From Heliocidaris erythrogramma (Eukaryota > Echinodermata > Echinoidea > Camarodonta > Echinometridae): a DNA stretch of 64,000 nt. The notes beneath the pieces were generated by a model that saw only the letters and a program-made list of their open reading frames with translations, had not been told where the DNA came from and made no database searches. Shown here in pieces: positions 1 through 12,538 of this stretch; position 1 is the first letter of the stretch, and each line of letters opens with the position of its first letter. The DNA lies in contig CM046870.1 in NCBI GenBank assembly GCA_025617745.1, positions 10,406,410-10,470,409 of the forward strand. The letters are read 5' to 3'. A program made the position numbers and the translations under genes.

Positions 1-112
1 TTTGTTTGTTTGTTTGTTTGTTTGTTTTTTTTTTTTGGGGGGGGGGGCAGATAGCTGGCCGTACCGCTATACCAACTCTCCCTACTTTCCAACTTTCTCT
101 CCCTTTTACTAG

Positions 113-178
113 GTTCATGCTGGGCTTATGGTCTTTCTTCCTTCAATACATTCGACGACAAGACGTACAGCCACAACG
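113..178 (+). CDS. Mucin exon: start of VWD domain
   Basis: Acceptor TTTTACTAG ends at 112 and donor GTACGA starts at 179; phase 1 at both ends. The encoded residues include SCWAYG and NTFDDKTYSHNG, matching the family opening pattern C-x-A-x-G ... TFDGKxYxFxG of von Willebrand type D domains. Read across the junction, the next exon continues as G-R-CSYVMVTD, the standard second strand of VWD, which supports both splice sites. The exon is only 66 nt and is masked in a simple ORF view by longer reading frames. Confidence 0.8.
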
Positions 179-3100
179 GTACGACGCCCTCACTTGATAT
201 CTATTACGATATTCTTTTAGCCCACCGAACACAATACGACCGACTGCGATTCAATTTTGGACCCCACCCCAGCAATAGCATTAGATATGGTTATTCTAAC
301 CAATAAAATCTACCTGATTCATGTTCAGAACAATAATATGAATGCTAAACATTGAGTTTTGGTGCTCTGTCAGCAGTATAACCAGAAAAGGTGCCAAATC
401 AGTTTCAAATCGTAGACAATCGTAGGACCGCTCTGACGTCACTACGACTCGGATCCGATTTGACCTTTCCTCCGACCAGAAAGCTAGCAAAAAGTTGTAT
501 TTTCGATTTTACTTTGTTTACGATTAATGAGAACCTGAATAAAAAAACACTTGATCTTTCCTCCGACCAGAAAGCTAGCAAAAAGTTGTATTTTCGATTT
601 TACTGTCTTTACGATTAATTAGAACCTGAATATGTCAACTGCTATGACATTGTCTTTCGAAATCGAATCGCAACGTATGTATACATGATAATAGTGTGCA
701 GTGGGCTTTAAAATGCCAAAATTAAGTTCTCCAATCCGTACTGTACTGTAACGAAGTGAACAAAATAATTATACCCATGAAAATGAAAATGAGTTTTGTC
801 ACTATGACATGAATTCTAATATTGATTTGTTATAATTATTAAACAGTTATATTATTCGGAGAATCGCGTTGGATATAGAAGCATACTCAAGTTTTTCGTC
901 TTGCCCTCATCATTGTAAACCGCAATAGCCTAAAGATCATAAAGCCGAAATCGAAAAATGTGAACACAAAATTAAGGATGTATAATCTATATTGTTCAAT
1001 TTCAGTTTCCTGCTAATTTTTGCGTTTTATACTCTGATGAATGCAAGGCGAATAGCTTTAGTAATTTTTCAACGCCATTCTCCGATTCCGCAGTATCAAA
1101 CATTATATTCAGTAATATAAATGTAATTTTTACTACTACTACTACTACTACTACTACTGCTACTACTTTTACAACAACTACTACTTCTACTATCACTATT
1201 ATCATGATTGTCCCTTTCCATCAAAACGCTCGTTTTGTAAAACAGGACGGTGTTCTTACGTTATGGTTACTGACGCGTGCTCTCCGAATTCTGTGGAGAC
1301 TTTCCGAGTTGAGATCGAGAGTTTAGACTGCGGGGAGGATGCCGTGGCGTGTACAAAGGCACTTCACATCACATTTCCCGGCGTCACAGTGGATCTCATA
1401 CGTGGATCAGAACCTGTCATAACACCCAATACTTCTGATATATGCACGAGGGATATAGGAGGAATTCACACCATGGTGCGATATGAAGGCATGTATGGAA
1501 ACAACACCATTTTATTACTACTAGTACTACAGTCACATTTCCTGTCCCTTTACCTTTTCCCTTTTTTGCTCCCTCATCGCAGCTAGGTCACCACAATACA
1601 GGAGTACGTTGATTATAACGTACTAGACTCAAAAGAAACATATAGATCTATAGTCCGTATCTGCAGTCATTATACATCTAGCCGTACGTTATCAAACAAG
1701 AACGGTAGGCCAAAACCTTTTCGTCAATTTGTCTACATAAATGGAAATACTGGAAAGTAAAAAAAAGAAAAAAGACAGAAGACCAAAACAAAACAAAACA
1801 AAATAAAAGACAACAGCAAACAAACAAAATACATTACGTGTAAGCTCGTGAGTCAGGATAATTTTGACGCGCACTGTTGTGGGTGCTTAGATGACAACGC
1901 AAAGTTCATTCTACAAATTAATGGTCCTTTTCGGTGACCACCTGTTTCGTGTTCATTTCGACAACCATCGGGATGAGCGCGTGGTTTATATTCAACCTAT
2001 GTGTATTCAATCTTTTTATATTTTCTATTTATATTTTCTTAGCGGTGTAATTGCTAAAATCCTACAATTTTCATTTCATTTCTCATCAGGCTTAGCGATC
2101 CAGTGGGATGGGAGGAACATGGTCATGATAACCGTAGAGGAGTGTTTCAAGGGTAGACTGTGTGGTTTATGTGGCAACTTTGACGGTCGATCGGATGATG
2201 ACTTTTTGAAACAACAAGGAGATACTACTCGAGGTGACGTATGATAAAGGGATATCCAACCTTCATGGCAAATGGCTCCGAAACGAAGGATAAAAATCAA
2301 ATAAGCTAACTGATTCGGTAATTTCACTATGCTGTAGCGGCGGACAGCTCTCCAATTTTGTTCCAACAGACGAAATTACTAAAATGTCATTTTTTTCAAA
2401 ATGTATAGTTGAATCTTTTTTTCTTAATTGGAGGACATATTGCAACGTGTTCCCTACATATATTTTAGTACTGCCCCGAGGGAAAAGGTGTTTAGGAGAG
2501 AACGGGAATAATGAAAATTTTGTGGACGACATACGGGGCAGTTAACGGTAAATACGTCACGATCAACTGGTCAAATTGCCAATTTGGGATTCACATAATG
2601 TTAGTGATAATTATCGTTTTCAAAATTAACTAAAGTCCGACTTTTTTCAAACTTTTTTCAAACTTTCTTCTTCGCGCTTCTCCTATTTTTCTACTTTTTC
2701 ACATTATACAACTTATTTCAAAGGTTGAATTATGTCTACCGGATAATATTTAAAGCTGTTGATCAACCGGTTGCTTACCGACAATTATATACTTGCTATC
2801 TGGCAGTGCTTTCCTAGCGGTTAGGTAAATTAAAATCACCAGCACTTTATGTTAATATCAGTTTCTGTATATATATATATATAGTGTTTCATTTCGCTTT
2901 GGTCGTTTTTAACGCTTAAGGGTTAAAGCCACACCCCCCAAAAAACAACAAACAACCCACCGCCCCCCCCCCAAAAAAAGGGAAAAAAATATGACTTTCC
3001 CGTATGTTGAAAATCGGTCCAATTATTCTGGATAACATTTTTGTCGATACTAAATTTCAGATGTGAATGAATTTGTGGATAGCTGGGCCACCCGAGAATG

Positions 3101-6100
3101 TCTGCCAGCCAAGGTCATGGCTCCTGAATGCCTGAATGAAATTGAGCAAGTTCGACGACCATGGGCGGAGAGTAAATGTGAAATAATCAATTCCGACATT
3201 TTCGCCGAATGCCATGGATATGTAAGTGTCTGTACACGTGACCCGACATTTGCTCCCATCACCATCACTTTTGTTCTGGGCTTTACATCGTCAAAGATAC
3301 AGTGCTTGAGTTAAGGTTGCAATTTTATTTTCGGTTAGGTTTATGATTATGTTGAAGTTTTATAATGTCCAGGGGTGATATCTGGGGAGCGTTTCATCAA
3401 GCGTCTTGTCAGTGATTTTGGAAAGAAAGCACTGTGGACTCATAATTGCCATTGCTTGCTGTTTAATTCTGCTCGAAGGCAGCAATAAAAGCTTAATGCC
3501 ATTTGAATACAAGCCATAGTATAACAAACAATATGTTTAACACTGAACAATCTGCTTTTAACACAATTTTGCTTGAAGGCAGCGATAAAAACTTAGTGCC
3601 ATTTGAATACAAGCAATAGTAAAGCACACTGAATGATATGTTTAACACTGACCAATCTGCTTTTAACACAAGGCAGTATTCAACCCAGAACAATATGCTT
3701 AAAAACTTGACACTTTGTATTGTGTCAAGCACATGATAACACGGCCAGTCATATAATAACTTAGAGTGTTAATAACTTCTTCACAACTTAGTAACTTGAC
3801 TAACTTCCACTATGATTAAAAATGTGGGAGCATTTCTATCCTCATGATAGTGGGGAGTGTGGTAATCATACGTACTACCCCTACTCTTGAATAGCTAAGC
3901 ACGTAAGTAAATAACGAGACAATTTGACTAGCTAGAGGAAAATATGCGGTTATCATTACATATTACCGTAAAAGTACAGAGTAAACAATTTAGAGCATTT
4001 TGACAGAGTGACTGAATGACTGGCGGAAATGTTTTGCCTCAAGTTTTTGGGATGTGCTGTAACGTGATTGCTGGGCGATGGTAACTCGACCCAGCAAGCA
4101 GTTTACCTGCCAACAGGATGGTACCTAGAGTGGCAATTCACATCCTTTTTCTGATGCTAAGGCCCCCAGACATCTTCCACCCAATTTTCTTTTCTCAGTT
4201 TGGGTGGTAGTAGCCATTTCTCTCCGATATGTGCCATCTATTTGACTTAATTGCCCCAGCTTCTACAATCGCCACTGAAGTACGGGAGGTGATAAGGGCG
4301 AAAACCAGCAAGGTGCAATGGCAACACTCCCATATTCATGAGGGATATGCTGGAGAAAATTCCCTTATGGCCCACTTGGGTATTATGCGCAGTGCGACCG
4401 AGATTACCTCTCCACCACCCGACCACAGTGGTAATGTCCTGGGCAGGGGGCTGCACAGCTTCCAATAGTGCTTGTGCACGTATGGTTATGTTTCGTCTAT
4501 TAATTTAAAAGTATGAGGCCTATTTTGAAATTTTTATGTGATGCTTTGTATTTAACAACTTTGACTGGTTTGTCTGATCCGTGGGCAGGATCCAACTTCT
4601 TGTGTTGGGAATTATACGACCTCAAATGTATTGTGTCCCATTATAAGATTAACCTCCAATCAGGCTTAAGATTATGCGTATGCAGCAACCTGGTCTGTGG
4701 ATACATCAGGGTTCACAATGTGAGGTTACTGGGCTGCCACTTCCCTTATAATAATGCTACTGTGCCTTGATAGCTTCTGTTCTTCTGTCCATGCTCGTGA
4801 GGGCATTAGATCAGAGCAAAGACCTGCATACATCAATTTTCCTTTGTGTTAGGCCACTATAGCTTCCTTCATGGCGTCTTCGAAGTTCCCGATTAGGATA
4901 TCCAACCCCTGGTCTGACAGGTGAATACTGTCTCTAACAAAGAGATTGTGATTGGCCCTGTCTATGTAGTGTTGTATTACCGAAGCATTGCCCACATGTT
5001 TCGTTTGTCGCCTCGCATACTTGTTCAGGGACAATCGTACACCTTCCAGGGCCTCTTGGGATATAGAGCCAGATGATCGCTTTCCATAGTAGAATATGCG
5101 GGGAAGTATCATTGACCAAAGGATTCAACCTTCTGGCATCCTGGTCCTGAGTAGGCTAAGGGCTGTTTTGATGCCTATCCTACATCCACAAGCGTCGGTT
5201 TGGCCGATGTTGTTGGAGCCTAGGTGCAGTATGACCAATGATGGGGGAGCTGCAAACCTTAGCCTGTTGTCTACCAGCCTCTCCATGTCAGCCAGTCTTG
5301 CACCACCCTGGCCGTGCCACTGGATGCTGTATGGTGTGCCCAGCTGGAGACGGTTTGTTGCTGCGGCTCTCTCCTTGGCTCGGCGTACGATGCTATCCCC
5401 CATTGGCGGATCCAGGGGGGGGGGGGGGCACAGCCGGCCCGTGCCCCCCTTTTGGAAGTGAAGTATGAGTTTTTACCATTGACGACCCGCCTTTTTGTCG
5501 ATTGTGCCCCCCCCCCCTTTTAGAGTGAAGACCTTTTTTTTTTTTTGCTTGTCATGGAATTACGGAGAGAAATTGGACCCTATTACCCCTTACTAAGCGA
5601 TTTTGGAAGGTTTGGCGAAATTTTTGTTTTAAATACGGGTCTACCTTTTCACAAACTTTCATTTTTGTGCCCCCTCTTTTACTAAATCCTGGATCCGCCC
5701 CTGCTATCCCCTACTATCCATATCCGGGGTTGACCTGAAATGACAAAAACAAAAAATTCCGGCAGTATCTCTTGCTACAACCCAATGAGTATCACGCTCG
5801 AATGCAATTACAGTGGGGTGTTATTTTCTTCAACAGGTCAATGCAGTCAGCGAATTGGATGGTCTGTGCCCTATAAAATGTAGCTGTCTGGCGAGTACTA
5901 GGGCTGTGCATGGGGCTGGTATGGCCTCTTGCAGTACCTTGGTTGTTGGGGTACTAAGCGACCATGTATAATTTCCCCATGTGGTATGGCTTAGCCCCTG
6001 TTCTGTGGCACTTGGATGTGATTTAATTGCATTGTTCATTTATTTACTGTTCATCAATCACCATTTTTAAATTTATATCATTTACTGTTATTTATCACTT

Positions 6101-9100
6101 CATTCTTTCTTTTTTTTTTTTTAAAGAAATTATTACTGTTGCTGTTATGTTTATTTATTTATCATTTCGGTCAGTATGCTTATTTTACCATATATGTGTA
6201 TATATTCTTTCTTTGTAATTTGTATCCTTATTTTTGCAAATTCTCCTTTCATGTTAGACTCATTATGTATATCTTAGTATGCCCTGCATGCCTATCTTAT
6301 GTACCTTTTGTAGACTTCGCTGCGCCACCTGCCCATGACCATTATTTCCTCTCCTGGAATCCCTTCCATGGCTGCTGTGGTTGCCGCCCCTATGCGGAAT
6401 GAATGTGAGCCATATTGGCTAGGGGTTGTGCCTGCATAAGTCAATGCTTTCTGCAAAACTGCACTGAATTGGTACCTGGTTAGGGGGGAGCTGTCTATGT
6501 GACAGAATAAGGGCCCTTTAACGGAGGGCCTTACCTGGGCATAAGTTCTCAATTTCATTACCTTGTATTCTTATGGGGTGTTGCAAGAAGGCCGCAACCA
6601 ATTGCAAATTGCAAGGCAAATTAGAACCACCATTCCGAATGGCTCAGGGTCTCCCCATTCAAAAGATGCGCTTACAACAATGATTTTGGTCAGTACCGAT
6701 CAGTTGCAACCCGGAATCAATCGCAACTCTCTTGCAACAACCCATTAGTGTGGTAGACTTTCCATACTGGTCTGTTTTGGAATATCGGATACGCACTATC
6801 ATAAAATGCCTTGGACCCTGACATAGTAGAATGTCGTCTTTTGTTAGCACTTTTTCTGACTCCTCATGTTTACTACGAATTGTGAATTCTCCCACTCTGA
6901 AAAACCCGAAAAAGGCCAATAAGAAGGCAGCCCTGAACATCAGTGTTTCGTAATGGGAAAAGCACACCAGTTGTATTGTGGGAATAGCCCTTTTTAGCAT
7001 GGACCATGTAATGGGTTTCCTGTCATCTCCTATTTTTTTTCTTGTCTCTTTTGCTACATGTACCTTCCTGTAACTTCCTGATAATAAAGTGTCCTGTGGG
7101 GTCTGTCCACCCATGTATGTTGTGTATGTATGACAGGGCTGTAACATGTAATGAAATAGTGGAGGTAGATTTGCCACTTATCGAAATGTCTTCCCGCTCT
7201 ATTTTGCTGGGGGTGCAGACTGGTGTCTCTCCCCTCCCCCACTCCCCCATGGAGTTCTTTGATAGGGTAACCTACATGTATCAACGCCTCTTTGCGCCCT
7301 GGGTGGTCCCCCACTGATAACGAGGAGGAGCCACAGCTCACCGTCTAATGTTGCCCATGATCCACCCCTCCTATGGAGGCGGTGTTGGAATTCAATATCA
7401 TAATCCCTCCAGCCGTAACCCTGGTAACGGGAAGCGGCCGTTCGAATGAGGTGGCAGTATTTGAGTAATGCATGCATGCATGTGGGATTAGCTTCAAGAT
7501 ATATGCTCATGTACACCAGAAATGCATTAGTCCAGGTCTCAATAGAGAATATCTTGTTTTTGGATGGGGTGGGGGAGGGTTTCAAGATCCACCTTCCTTC
7601 TACCTGTGTCACTGCGAGGTTAGCTCTCTGTTCCTCTGTATAGTCCCGCATGGCATGACTTACTGTATCTTGACTGTCAATGAGTGTGTTGAGATCAATG
7701 TACTCCCCCTTCCAAATTTTGTCCCTTATATTTTGGGGTGTAGACATGCCCAACCTGTCCCCCACCGGGTGCAGGGGGATGTGTCAGTGTGATTGGGTGG
7801 GATCGGTGTCTGAACTCCTTGCCCCTGTGGCCCAGAGCCTTGTAAATTATTTGTGATGTGCCCAATATTGTTGTGAGTTGCACCATTATTCAATGCTTCT
7901 TGTGTTTTTTGGGCTGTGAAGGTTGCCTGGACGCTGGTGCTTTCCTCTTTCCCATTTCCGTGAAGCCTGCTGATGTAACGATTCAACATTCGAGAATTTT
8001 AACGACGCGAAAACTAACATTTGTTGCCTTCGGGCAGAAACAGGTCAAGCAATGGCGGGTCGTCCGCGAGCGGGCTTTCGCCACAGTTGCTATGGTAACC
8101 TTTTGTATGAGCTCACCGTTGACCTTTTAGTGACTTTGTTCGTTATTTGCATATTGATGGTATAGTGATTTTCCACTTTCTAGCTGCGTCCAGCCGAGCT
8201 TCTCCCAAAATATTCATGATCAGCTTATTGTGATCATGTTATTTTTACCGACAAATTTGCTTTCAGCTAATCAGATGCAAGGATTTCAGTAGCTTATAAC
8301 AGTTGACGGTGAAAATCACTGACAAAACGCTCGATGAAACGCTCCCCTGGAATCCGGTCAGAGTAGGAAGTTGACCGCAGAGCTATAGACCTGTTCTTAA
8401 ATATATTCAAATTGTATGCATACTTTTAAAACAAAGGTTCTTGTTAACCTGAAAGCTTGTCAGAGGCTTATCACATAGCAACAATTAATATATGCAAATT
8501 TGATTCCAAGTACTGTAGTTAATTCATTAACAACAGGTTTCAGTGCCAACAACTATTTCAGTGCCAATGTCACGTATATGTGACAGATAGACGTGTCATT
8601 TTCATTCATCAATTGCTCGACCACAGGAAAGGTATATGGTGGTCAATGTATATCAAAGTTTGAGCATAAATCAAGCACATCTAAATAATATATGATTGTA
8701 ATTATATGCTACCAAAGACATTTTCCAAGAAAATTGCAGATTTTTAAAAAGATATTACCTTTTTATTTCAACATTAAACAATAGTAAACAAATAAGAAAC
8801 TCCAAAATAGTATACAAAAAAGAAACTCACCTTTTATTTTTCAACAATTCTTATGCATAATGTTTGGTATCATAAGAAATGGTAATTAATTTCCTACAAG
8901 CTTTGTACACAATATGTTGTGAAATATTAGATGGTTAAAGGGGTACTCCGGCCTGAAATTAATATGAATTGAATAAATAGAGTAAAATTAAAGAAACAAA
9001 TCACTGAAAATTTCATCGAAATCGGATGAAAAATAATGAACTTATGGAATTTTAAGTTTTGCATTATTTTAGTAAAACAGTTATATGCACGTCATCATGA

Positions 9101-12100
9101 ATATGCAGTAAGTGAGATGATGATGTCATATCCCCACTTTTTCTTTTGTATTTTATTATATGAAATTGCAATTATTCAAATTTTCTGCTCCAAGCCTATA
9201 ACTAAAAGGACTGACTCCTTCTTTAATGTGTAAGTTCATCATTGCTGTAACTTATTTTGTTACAAGGGAGATTTTTTTATAGACACGTATGAACAAAATA
9301 ATGAAATAATAAAGATTTTATATAATATAGTTAAAAAAGGAAAGTGGGGACTTGACATCATCAGCTCACTCATTACATATTCATAATGACATGCATAGAA
9401 CTGTTTCCCAAAATAATGCAAAACTTAAATATTCAATAACTTCCCCAGGAAAGCAACATCCATACATTTGAATATATTTGTAAACAGGTCTATTGCTGCC
9501 AGAGTATAATTAGCCTATGTTGTACTAGGTATTTAAAAAAAAAACAGTGGACACTTTTGATCATTAATAACTAAAAAATTATACAACGTATCAGACAGAT
9601 GCTTTTACATTGTAAAGTTGGAGGATGTAAAATTTATCGGAAGCCAGTTTCATAAATTTTAAAAATACTTTTCTTAGAATACTGATCTGAATATTTTATT
9701 AGATTTTTCACTTTTTAGAAAATCAAGGCCACAAAATCTCTGTGTATCAGTCTTCGATTCAGAACACAACATAAACTGCTGCCATTGTGCAATGCAGCTG
9801 ATATTCCAGAACACCCTTTTAACCCAGAGTCATGAATCATTTAATGACACTGGACAGCAAACATTTTGCACAAATGGCAACTGCAACACACAGCAATGGT
9901 TGTGTTCTTAATTACTGACTGATACACGCAGATTTTGTGGCCTTGATTTTTCAAAAAGTGAAAATCTAATAAATATTTAGAGCAATATTTTTACAAAAGT
10001 ATTCAGAGAATTTAATAAATCTTGCTCCCAATTAATTTTACATCCTTACACTTTTACATGTAAAAACCTCAGTCTGATACGAGTTATAATTTTTGAGTTA
10101 TCAACGATAAAAAAGGCCATTGTGCTTTTTAGCACCTATTATAACCGAGTGTTAGTTTTCCCCAAAACGTACCATTTTAATTTTTTTATCGGGAAATATA
10201 CGGAAACTTGATTATTATAATCGGATGTGTATCAATATTCCCACGTCCAGATATCCATATTCCCTCCCCTTTGCCTTGTCTAATTTAAAGAGATGTAATT
10301 TTAACCCACTGACTTCTGAATTCTCTCATTCCCATAGGCTTAATGTCGGTACCACCCGGTTCCCGTAGACAGCGGGTTAATTTTGTCAACAGTGGATCGG
10401 ATTCATATTTACATGGTATATGGTATCCGATACCCCCCCCCCCCCCACGCTCTTTCGAATAGATGAAAACATTTTAAAGGTTGACTAAATTAGAGAGAAA
10501 ATGGGTGCTCTTTCCATGTAGTTTGGCCTTCTAATCACGAATCTGTCAATCGATTGTCCAAATTATGTCTCGTTTTGGCGAAAAAGGGGGAAAAGTAGAG
10601 GTTTTGGGACCGTTCCTTAAAACAGACAAGATCTGCAGGCTGCAGCATATAATATTGTACACAGAATGTGGTATTTGACCCCTCTGTTCAACGGACAATT
10701 TATGAAATTAATCAATATAATCTTAGGAGTGAATGATCATTAGCAATATATTTTCTACAAGATCAGAAAACGCTTTTGCCCAAATATACATCTCTTGTTT
10801 TGTTTTTTAGCTTTTCTTTTGAACAATGTTCTCATCCATCTGAGCTTGCCGAACGAAAATTTTGCATTAGTCATAAACGCGTGCACAGCCGTTTTATGCG
10901 TCTTTATGTACTATGTCCTACACAAAGTACGGCAGTGACTATGTTCCCCTCGTACATAGCGACTGGTGAACGCTTTTGTTTTGTTTATTTCACTTACGGC
11001 TTTTTTTTTTTACTTCGCTTTACAAAGTACGTTAGTACTGACTTAGATTTAGACTGAATTCGAGTAACTTATATAGAGAGAGGAAAAGTGCCCGCGATTC
11101 CGAGTTGGAGGACTTTTCAGAGACATGCAGCTACGAACTCTGATTTATCATATGATTTTTCAGACCCCGAAGGCAAAGAAGCTCGAGTGGCAAGGGGAAA
11201 TTCGACCATATTATATGTTTGAACCCCTCGCAGAATACGGTGAAGGGCCGTGGGTGAAGTAACTCCACGGAGCTCCAACGCGTTGGAGCTCCCTGAAGTT
11301 ACGGGTGAAGTAGACCGAAAATGCTGTCTCTCGTTCTTTAGGTCGTCTTAGCTAACGAACGAGAGACAGAATTTTCGGTCTATACGGGTGAAGCTGCTGC
11401 ATGCAGCTGCTGTCGTTGAAAAACAGATTGGAAGACTTGACTCCAAGTCTGATCTTTGGAATAGCTGAATCTTTTATTTTAGCTAGTTTATCCTTCTCTT
11501 CATGCCAAATTCGGAATACAGGCCAGGATCCTCAAAATCATCTTTGGCAAACTTTCGCTGCAGATTGTACTCCACTCACTTGGCCGGCCCTTGCCACTCT
11601 GCCCGCGTGAGCTTTACATTTGCGACCCACAATTTCCGTAGATTTTCATTTTTAGGAAAATGATGTAGGCTTACACCATCTTTAGGGGTCTTGCTACAGC
11701 CCGCAACTATACACAGATTAGGCATTATTGATGAAACTGTGTCCCAAAAATTTATAGTGAGGAATTAAACACACGAAAATACGCAATGCAAATGGTCGAT
11801 GCGGTGAATATCATGCTCGGCACCGGGCTGGGCCTGCCGGGGGCTTAGCGCCTCCGGGCGCGCACGGTATAGGTTAGTGGAATATTTTCCCTTACTTTTC
11901 ATGCGTCACAGATCACGTGATCAGGATGTCGCTTCGATGTGTTTTTAGGGGCGGGGCTTATGACTGTGTAAATCAGCAAAAATGTACTTTTCAAATGATT
12001 ATAAAATATGACTGAATGCATGAAAAATTGTGTGATAGATTTTTTTGGCTCCTGATGACACCTTCCTACGAAAAATGGGCAATTATTTTTTTATTTTAGT

Positions 12101-12495
12101 GACCCTTTAAATATGGAAATGTATACAGGCTCGCATTCATATTGGTTAACTTTTAAAATCTTTCTCGGTCCACTGATTCATGTGTCAAACAGTCCAAACT
12201 TCAACTAAGAACGCCTTAATTCTTCTCATTAAAACCTGTTATGTTAATACGCTGTTATGAATACCGACCGTTTCTTTATACTCGGCAGGTAAGCCCTACG
12301 CCGTTTTATGAGCACTGCGTCCAAGACAGCATCAAGTGTTATCGTGGTGATGATTGCGAGTGTATGTGTGATGCTCTGTCTGCCTACGCTCAAAAGTGTA
12401 TTGAGAAAGGGTTCTGCGTCGATTGGCGGTCTGACGACTTGTGCCGTGAGTTGATTTAACCAATTCTTTATGATATACTACTACAACACAACAAG

Positions 12496-12538
<43 letters not shown>

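Larger units (their letters stand above)
4130..8000 (-). mobile_element. Decayed Ngaro-like tyrosine-recombinase element with SGNH hydrolase
   Basis: On the minus strand, in order, are a gag-like region (7765-7199), a tyrosine recombinase (7250-6292) and an SGNH hydrolase (about 5750-4849). Ngaro-type YR retrotransposons of sea urchins, fish and cnidarians are known to carry such a combination. No reverse transcriptase/RNase H region is seen, so this copy is either internally deleted or from an RT-less lineage. All reading frames are broken; two MITEs (5401-5703 and 6574-6744) sit inside it. Ends are approximate; 4,100-4,850 would be its 3' region. It is antisense to the mucin gene. Confidence 0.7.

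Noticed and set aside
6292..7250. Prophage or plasmid integrase
   Set aside because: HSFRIGAAT-type tyrosine recombinase with SGNH hydrolase is typical of animal YR retroelements; surroundings are eukaryotic.
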